From: Amphimedon queenslandica
Lineage: Eukaryota; Porifera; Demospongiae; Haplosclerida; Niphatidae
Direction of reading: 5' to 3'
Assembly: GCF_000090795.2 (NCBI RefSeq)
Contig: NW_003546754.1
Coordinates: 1-27,824, forward strand
DNA length: 27,824 bases
The translations under genes and the position numbers were made by a program. The notes under the pieces were generated by a model. It did not search any database. It had not been told where the DNA came from and saw only the letters and a list, made by a program, of their open reading frames with translations. Within the stretch, counting starts at the first letter, position 1. Each line of letters opens with the position of its first letter. Shown one piece after another: positions 21,595-27,824 of this stretch.

Positions 21595-21704
21595 TTGGTT
21601 GACATTATGTTACATGCAACTATTGTAAGGATATGAACAATATTATACTAATTCTGCTAGACTGCACAGAATAAACCTATGTTTTCTTAGCAGGGCACTT
21701 TTAT

Positions 21705-22985
21705 TTACTCTTGGCACAGGGTCTTTGGCAAAAATTCACAAAAATTCAATTTCGATTGAACTTTTTACACATGCATAATATGGCATCATTCTAAGTGCCT
21801 TTTAGTCAGAAAAGATGTGCACTTCATTTTTCAATTATTATAATTATTTTAATAGATTATTAAGCACATGGAAATGTACATCTTTGATTGTCTCCTTCAG
21901 CTGTTTTCATAAAAAATTTTCTTTGAGCCATTTTTGATGAAATAGCCTGTACAGGAACTTTGGCCCAATTTCGGAGCTTTAAAAATTTGTAAAAAATTCA
22001 ATTTTGATCAGAATCCGCTCAAACTTTCTATACAACATAAAAACATGTATATGTATCAGAAAAAATTATAAAAGTGAAGAATTCTCTCCTTTTCATTTTT
22101 GGCAAAATTTGGCCAGAGATCGTGTACTATAGTACATGGACTTTTAGCCGATTTTGGAGCAACTTTAAAAATTCGTAAAAAATCCAATTTTGATCGGAAT
22201 CTGCTCAAACTTTCTATACAACATAAGAACATGTATATGTATCAAAAAAAATTATAAAAGTGAAGAATTTTCTCTCTTTCATTTTTGGCAAAATTTGGGC
22301 GGAGACCGTGTACTATAGTACAGGGACTTTTAGCTGATTTTGGAGCAACTTTAAAAAATTCGTAAAAAATCCAATTTTGATTATACAACATAAGAACATG
22401 TATATGTATCAAAAAATTATAAAAGTGAAAAATTCTCTCCCTTTCATTTTTGGCAAAATTTGGCCCGAGACCGTGTACTATTATAGTACAGGGACTTTTA
22501 GCCGATTTTGGAGCAACTTTAAAAATTCGTAAAAAATCCAATTTTGATTGGAATCCACTCAAACTTTCTATACAACATAAGAACATGTATATGTATCAGA
22601 AAAAATTATAAAAGTGAAGAAACCTCTCCTTTTCATTTTTGGCAAAATTTGGCCGGAGACCGTGTACTATAGTACAGGGGCTTTAGTCCAATTTTTGAGC
22701 AACTTCAAAAATTCATAAAAAATCAATTTTGCTTGAAACTAGCTCAAAATTTTCACACAATAAAAAAATATGTATATGTATCAAAAAAATAAATAAAAAT
22801 GAAGAATTTTCTCATTTTCAATTTTGGCAAAATTTGACCAGTGACTGTGTTTTATACTAGCTAGCCATAATGGTATAGGAAAATTTGTCCACTTTTCGAG
22901 CAACTTTAAAAATACACAAAAAATCCAATTTTGATCAGAGCCAGCTCAAACTTTTTACACATTATATGTACATGTATATTTATCA
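21705..22985 (-). repeat. ~185-bp tandem satellite array with palindromic core
   Basis: About seven units. The core tgtactatagtaca or a decayed version starts near 21948, 22123, 22309, 22474, 22663 and 22848, giving spacings of 175, 186, 165, 189 and 185. Each unit carries the same ordered blocks: ttttggcaaaatttgg, the palindrome, gagcaactttaaaaattc, aatccaattttgat, acaacataagaacatgtatatgtatca, attataaaagtgaag. The unit starting at 22309 lacks about 20 bp, which explains the 165 spacing. Edge units are more degraded than central ones, as expected for an array homogenised by unequal exchange. A 114-codon open frame on the minus strand repeats with the array and is not a gene. Confidence 0.88.
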
Positions 22986-23271
22986 TGATGCAAAGCTTGG
23001 ATTTTAAAAATTCCGTTTAATGAAAGACAATGGACCATTTAAAATTGAAATTTTTTTAATAATAATTAAGATACAATCACTAAAACATTGAACAAGACAA
23101 TAGCAACTCACTGAAAGCAAATACACACACAAAACTGAGTTGAAAGAAATAGCAATAATAATAATAATAATAATATTAATATATAATATATTCATAATAG
23201 TGTGGAAATGTTATAATATAATAAGAACAACAACAGTAATAACAATAATGGTAATAATAATGATAATAAAG

Positions 23272-23307
<36 letters not shown>

Positions 23308-23689
23308 TAGACTAATAGCAAGGTTTGGGTCAAAGTGTATAATAATAAATTGATGGAGAGAAAATGTGTGATAAATTTATAATAGGACAGTTGATAAAAT
23401 TCAAAGTAAAAAGGACCACACGTTTGCACACACACACACACACACAATTACAAAACAGAAACAATAATGAGAGAACAAAATTTGAATAAGTTCTATTGCC
23501 AGTATAATAATTGTAACAATTATAAAACAGCAACTTAAAAAAGTGAAAAAATATATGTAGATATGCATGTGACTATTATGCAATTGGGAGATTTCCTAAT
23601 ATATTAATAATTATAATAATAATAATGCTATTGTTTTACTGAGAGTCAGTGAAAGCTTGAGAGCAAATCCTAGTTGTCCATTTCTTTCT
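22986..23689. repeat. Microsatellite-rich AT-rich spacer
   Basis: Contains (aat)n at about 23153-23175, a longer imperfect aat/aac tract at about 23217-23308, and (ac)n at about 23428-23446. Open frames here are low-complexity. This spacer should include the 3' UTR of the minus-strand gene ending at 23690. Confidence 0.75.
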
Positions 23690-26600
23690 TTATTTTCTCT
23701 TTATGAAACGGCAACCGCCTTTCTTGGTCTGACAATTAACACACCAGCTTGATTTTTCTGCTGGAAACCTCTTACGACAGCTATAGAAAGAAAGACATAA
23801 TGATCATTGTACATAATGAGGAATGGTTAGCTGAGTGCTAAAGTTATTTTATACTCTTTATCACAGCTATAGAGAGAGAGGAAGAGGAGGAAGGGCTCAT
23901 CTAATCTTTCTATGTAAACTAGTTTGTATGCCAATCCTCTTGATGACTCTGATTTAATGCAGCAGACAGATAACTAGCTTGCAACTCTGACCACAATCTT
24001 TTTACAGACTAGGCATTATTGCCACTAGCAGCAATAGGCTTGTATAGATTGAAAATGATTTGACTAATAAGCAAGTGATGAGGGCAGAGGTCAAAAGGGA
24101 GAGAGAGAGAGGAAGCTGAAACTGCATTTATTTTGATTGGTAGATAAAATCATTCTACCAGGAATTCCTATTTCTTTGCATGTAGTCATGCCTTAGATGT
24201 GTGTAGCTGGTGAAGCTCTAGAGTATTGCATGCAGGGAGACCATGTAGCCACAAGATGTCAATGCATTTTTAGCAAAACCACCCTCCTTACCTCTTTGTA
24301 AAGAACTGGTGCTCCTCCTGTCTCTCTTCCTTTATGACTGGCTGTATATCATCAGGGAGTGTAGGAGGTGGGGACACTCTGTACTCCTCTTCTTTAATGG
24401 GAGCCACTGGTGGTGGCAAGGAACTGGGAACTTCCTCCTCAGCCTCAAAGTCTCCCTGACTCTCTATGTGCTTGGTTGGTGTGGTAGCAGATATGCCAAG
24501 ATTGGGACTGGTTGGGTCAACCTGCTGGAGTGCAGGCCCACCAAGGACTGGTGATGAGGAAGAAGAGTTTGAAATGAGAGCAGGTGGAGGCATTGAGACA
24601 GGAGTGGGGGCTGGTTTGGCACTAAAGGCACTCACTGGAGATGAAGAAGAGAGAGACCCATTGCTGTTATAATGCTGATGCTGCTGATAGTTGTTTCTTG
24701 CTATTGGGCTCTGTGGATATGCCCTATACTGCTGCTGCTGCTGCATGGCTGGCCCCTGATGCTGTATGTACTGCTGGAATGGGCCGGTTGCGGCATAGGG
24801 TGAGCGAGCATATGCATGACCTGGCGAAAACATTGACTGGTGATGGGACATGACGTAGGGTTGATGCTGATGAAATGAGGCAGTGGAAGAAGAGGAGTGA
24901 TGGTGAGGATGATGATGATGCATCCCATTAGTATAAGAACTGTTAAAAGGAAATGCTGTGTTGATGCTATTAGTGAGAGGAGATGAATGAATCATGCTGC
25001 CAGCACTGCCCACTGGGCTACCCATTTGAGACGTACCATACATCAGAGAGCCGTTCATGTTCCCGGGGGCGTGGCTAAGGGGTATCATACCTTTACCGGA
25101 CATTGTGGGCGTGTTTGGCGAACTAGAGGGACTGTTACCAGCTGAATTAGAGTATGCAGGGATCCTGTTAGGGCCGAGATGATCGCTGATTGGAGGAGGA
25201 AGGGGAGATGACTTCTTGTGAAGGTCCTGCATGTCAGGAACTGAGACTTGCCCGCCCTCGTAGCTCTGGAAAGTTTTGCTCATTTCTTCTCCGGCCGCTT
25301 TCTCTATGGGAGGACTAAGAGAGCCAACGCTTGATACTGAAGATTGGTAATTGAGGACTATGCCACTGTCTGGGGTAACACGCTGGAGAGAGCTCTCACT
25401 TAGTTTTGCTGTTTTCTTGATGCCCTCATCAGTTGAGAAATCAAAGCTGGCCATTTCATTCTCATAGCATTCTACATCATTTTCACCAGCTGTGCTCCCA
25501 TTATTAGTAGTCAGAGGAGGTGGTATCTGTGATTAGAGAGAGAAAGAGAGGAGGGAGAGAGAGAGAGAGAGAGAGATAGTAAAAAACATATAAATGATGA
25601 GGTTTGGTTCATGAAGACGGTAAAGGTAACTTTAATTGAATTAATTGTGGTTTTGGTCATAACCACCGAGATATTAAGTGGCTGATGGTAACCTCAGATA
25701 ACTCTTATGTAAACTGCAACCTGCCCTGACCGGTTATGTCAGCAGCCACAATGCACGTATAAACACGCACAACAATACAATATACTGAAGCGGTAATATA
25801 AATGCATACAAATACATACAGGCAATGTATAAGGCTCTACATGGAGAGGTCATATTATGAGTAAACAGGCTTCATTATTATAAGATATGCATAAAAGTAA
25901 CGACTGTCACAACTGAAAGCTGCTACTAATAGTAACATTGTAGTAAAGGGGGGAACTCACCGCTTGTCCGTTGCTCTCCATTTTATTTGAAGATAAGGAA
26001 GGAGTGAGACTCATTGGGTCGATGCCATTAGACCAGGAGGAGGCCGGGAGTTGGAAGAGAGAGGACGAGTTTTGATGATGTAGAAAGTGTGAAGGATGCT
26101 GTGCCTGTGGATAAGCAGGTCCAATGTGCCCGGGATAAGGGAAACGAGGAGTCTGTATCATACCAGGTGGATAGTGATTACTGATGCCGGTCTTTTGAAT
26201 GGGGCGGGGATAGTGTTGCGTCATTAGAATCTCTGATATATCCGAAGGGCTACCCCGACTAGCATAGAAGACATCATTATTGGGTGAGATGAGGTTAGGA
26301 GATTGGATTGGAGAGAAACTGTTGCTGTTTTTAGACCCACTTAGTCTGAATAAGCCATATATGGCCTGCTGCTCTGCATCACTGAACTCATCAAGGACGT
26401 TTGGTTTTCCATTCTCGCCGGCTCCACTTTCATTGTTAGCATCAGAAGAACTAGACCCACTGCTTCCTCCATTCCCGTTTGACATGTTACCGTTTAGCAC
26501 GTCACCTTGAGAATGAGCTCGCCTCTTCTTAGCATCGCTTCCTTCACCGTTCCTCTCTCCTTGTTGCTCCATTGCAGTTGAAAGACTTCTCTTCATTGAG

Positions 26601-27157
26601 GACTGGACCCGACGAGTAGTCATGGTAACCGGGGGCGGAGTTGGAGAGTTCAAATGCTTTGAACAGAGACCACATTTCTGCGACTCTTTCCAGCAGTCGT
26701 CCACTCCACAGAGCCTACGCCATTGCTTCCCGTTAAACTTCTTCTTGATTCCTTCGGGGGTAATAATGATCTCTCCTTTCTTGACTCCCTTGATGTCTTT
26801 GAGTTTAACACGAGAGCCCCGGATATTAGTCGAGTATTGAAAGTCCTGAGTTTGAATGAGAGGAGGAGGGAGGACCCCATTAGACACCGAGTGAGGAATG
26901 GCAGCAGCTCCTGCTGGAGGATGCGGCGGAAGGAAGAAGTTCCCTTGATTCGGAAGGGAAGGAGGAGGAGGAGGAGGGAGAGGAGGAGGAGGAGTGGTTG
27001 ACATCTGACCGGATGGTGTTTCCATATATGGAAGTGCACCGAGCGTCTGCGTGGGACCGTATGTGGGGGAGCTACCACGAGCAATCGAAGACTTGTCTTC
27101 TACCGGTTTGGCTTGCTGGTATGGTAAAGAACCTAATGCAGCATCTACTGCAGACAT
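23690..27157 (-). CDS. C-clamp / Cys-rich nuclear regulator, capicua/HDBP-like
   Basis: Three exons on the minus strand: 27157-25961 (399 codons), 25526-24292 and 23780-23690, total 2523 nt, 840 aa. The start is the ATG at 27157 with A at -3; the open frame upstream has no ATG (27211 is GTG). Residues 54-70 are Pro-rich. A conserved block at about 126-169 runs [19 protein letters not shown] (Cys150), Cys155, [11 protein letters not shown] (Cys162, Cys165, His168). A later motif, [15 protein letters not shown] followed by SP-rich text, recalls a segment of capicua and of the HDBP/ZNF395 group. The middle is disordered with His, Gln, Ser and Pro runs. The last 29 residues form a C-clamp: Cys812, Trp823-Cys824, Cys827, Lys830-Lys831, Cys834. 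C-clamps bind DNA in TCF and HDBP proteins. No HMG box or C2H2 finger is visible. Likely a sequence-specific transcription regulator; family placement is tentative and from memory. Confidence 0.85.
23781..24291 (-). other. Intron 2 of the C-clamp gene
   Basis: A 511-bp intron with gtaagg donor and ctatag acceptor. It was inspected for a missing HMG-box exon; none was recognised. It contains GA-rich stretches near 23874-23894 and 24100-24112. Confidence 0.7.
25527..25960 (-). other. Intron 1 of the C-clamp gene
   Basis: A 434-bp intron between two in-phase (phase 0) exons, with gtgagt donor. A (GA)n run at about 25540-25576 lies next to the acceptor and forms its polypyrimidine tract on the coding strand. 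Confidence 0.8.
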
Positions 27158-27824
27158 GATGAGAGAGAGAGAGAGAGTTGAGAGCTCAAGTGAAAAGAAA
27201 CTAGATTGCACAGTGCAGTGATGGATAACCTATTATGGAAAGATAAAAAGAATGTTAATAAGCTGTAGAATTTTACACTACATCTACAAAACAATAAGAA
27301 TATAATAATATACGCTGGACGAGATAAACAGCAAAATGTTTCAATATATATATACATGTAGATAGCATGTCCTAGTACAGGTGATTATTGTTAGCCTTTT
27401 CTCATCAGAGTACATGCTAATCAAATTATGAACAATAACAGATGTTCAATGACACACACAGACAGGAATATGTGCATGACTGGGCGAGAGAGAAACAGGC
27501 GGCATAGAGTACATGACTACTCCCACATATCCCGCAACTACGCCTCAGATGAAATGGCTCCCCACCATACATAGTGAGACAGTGGTATCATTAAAAGGAA
27601 ATGCAAAAGATAAAAGCGTACATGACTGCATGCATATAAAAGAGCAAACGGTTAAGAATAAGTACATACACACACACACATACACCATTCATGTATACTA
27701 ATACTTCCTTGTTTGGCTATGTCAGAGTGCATTTCAAATATGGAATTGTTCCTTGCATGTAGTTAATAATACAATAGTAGCTGTACTAATGGAGTATTTG
27801 GGAAAGACAGCAAGCAGTGAATGG
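27158..27824. other. Upstream region of the C-clamp gene
   Basis: AT-rich DNA holding the 5' UTR and promoter of the minus-strand gene. A GA run at about 27160-27177 lies directly before the ATG (CT-rich in the mRNA), and an (ac)n run is at about 27665-27682. No clear TATA box, CpG island or other gene was recognised. Confidence 0.5.

Noticed and set aside
22242..22586. 114-codon open frame on the minus strand with a repeated peptide
   Set aside because: It lies wholly inside the ~185-bp tandem satellite and repeats with it; its peptide periodicity is that of the DNA repeat.
23211..23447. Ile-rich and Cys/Val-rich minus-strand open frames
   Set aside because: They are translations of (aat)n and (ac)n microsatellites.
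23781..24291. Possible hidden HMG-box exon in the C-clamp gene
   Set aside because: I looked on the minus strand for an HMG-like reading frame with splice sites and saw none; the three exons already join into an exact multiple of three.
26650..27084. 144-codon minus-strand frame overlapping the first exon of the C-clamp gene
   Set aside because: It is an alternative frame of a repetitive Pro-rich coding exon; the longer frame carries the conserved Cys block and joins in phase to later exons.
27158..27211. Upstream extension of the C-clamp protein start
   Set aside because: The extension begins with GTG, not ATG; the ATG at 27157 has a favourable A at -3.

Overview
The window looks like nuclear DNA from an early-branching animal, most likely a demosponge (inference). 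It is AT-rich, its genes have many very short GT-AG introns (often 45-100 bp), it carries MITE-like elements and microsatellites, and the proteins belong to animal families. No prokaryotic, organellar, tRNA, rRNA or CRISPR features were seen.

Region 1-19523 is a head-to-tail array of sugar-phosphate/phosphate exchanger genes of the SLC37 family (SLC37A1/A2-like), all on the + strand. There are five intact units: A (starts before the window, ends near 2697), C (5146-7962), D (8198-11687), E (11827-14877) and F (15108-19523). Between A and C lies a wreck, B (2931-4473), which keeps only a first exon and the last two exons. I rebuilt every exon by hand. Core exon lengths and phases are the same in all five intact units (for example 82, 79, 56, 101, 155, 74, then 91, 75, 86, 49, 74, 126, 54 nt), and the four complete coding sequences are whole multiples of three (578, 575, 560 and 601 aa). 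The linker before exon 1, the first luminal loop, the central cytosolic loop (exons 10-12) and the C-terminus vary. A and C are very recent duplicates; D, E and F form an older group with patches of sequence sharing. The wreck contains a hAT-like MITE with a perfect 8-bp target duplication and a second inverted-repeat element.

Region 20186-21436 is an intronless + strand gene of 416 aa. It has a possible N-myristoylation start, a V8/trypsin-like (S1B-type) serine protease domain with a visible His-Asp-Ser triad, and a C-terminal region that resembles an interleukin-1/FGF-type beta-trefoil. It is the most unusual protein here. After it come about 1.3 kb of a ~185-bp palindrome-containing tandem repeat, also found in introns of units D, E and F, and then microsatellite-rich DNA.

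Region 23690-27157 is a three-exon gene on the minus strand encoding an 840-aa, mostly disordered nuclear-type protein. A Cys-rich block near its N-terminus recalls capicua/HDBP-type proteins, and its last 29 residues form a C-clamp. It is probably a DNA-binding regulator without an HMG box. The remaining DNA (27158-27824) is its upstream region, with no recognised feature.

Functionally, the transporters probably exchange phosphorylated sugars for inorganic phosphate across an internal membrane such as the ER. I see no pathway linking them to the protease or the transcription-factor gene.
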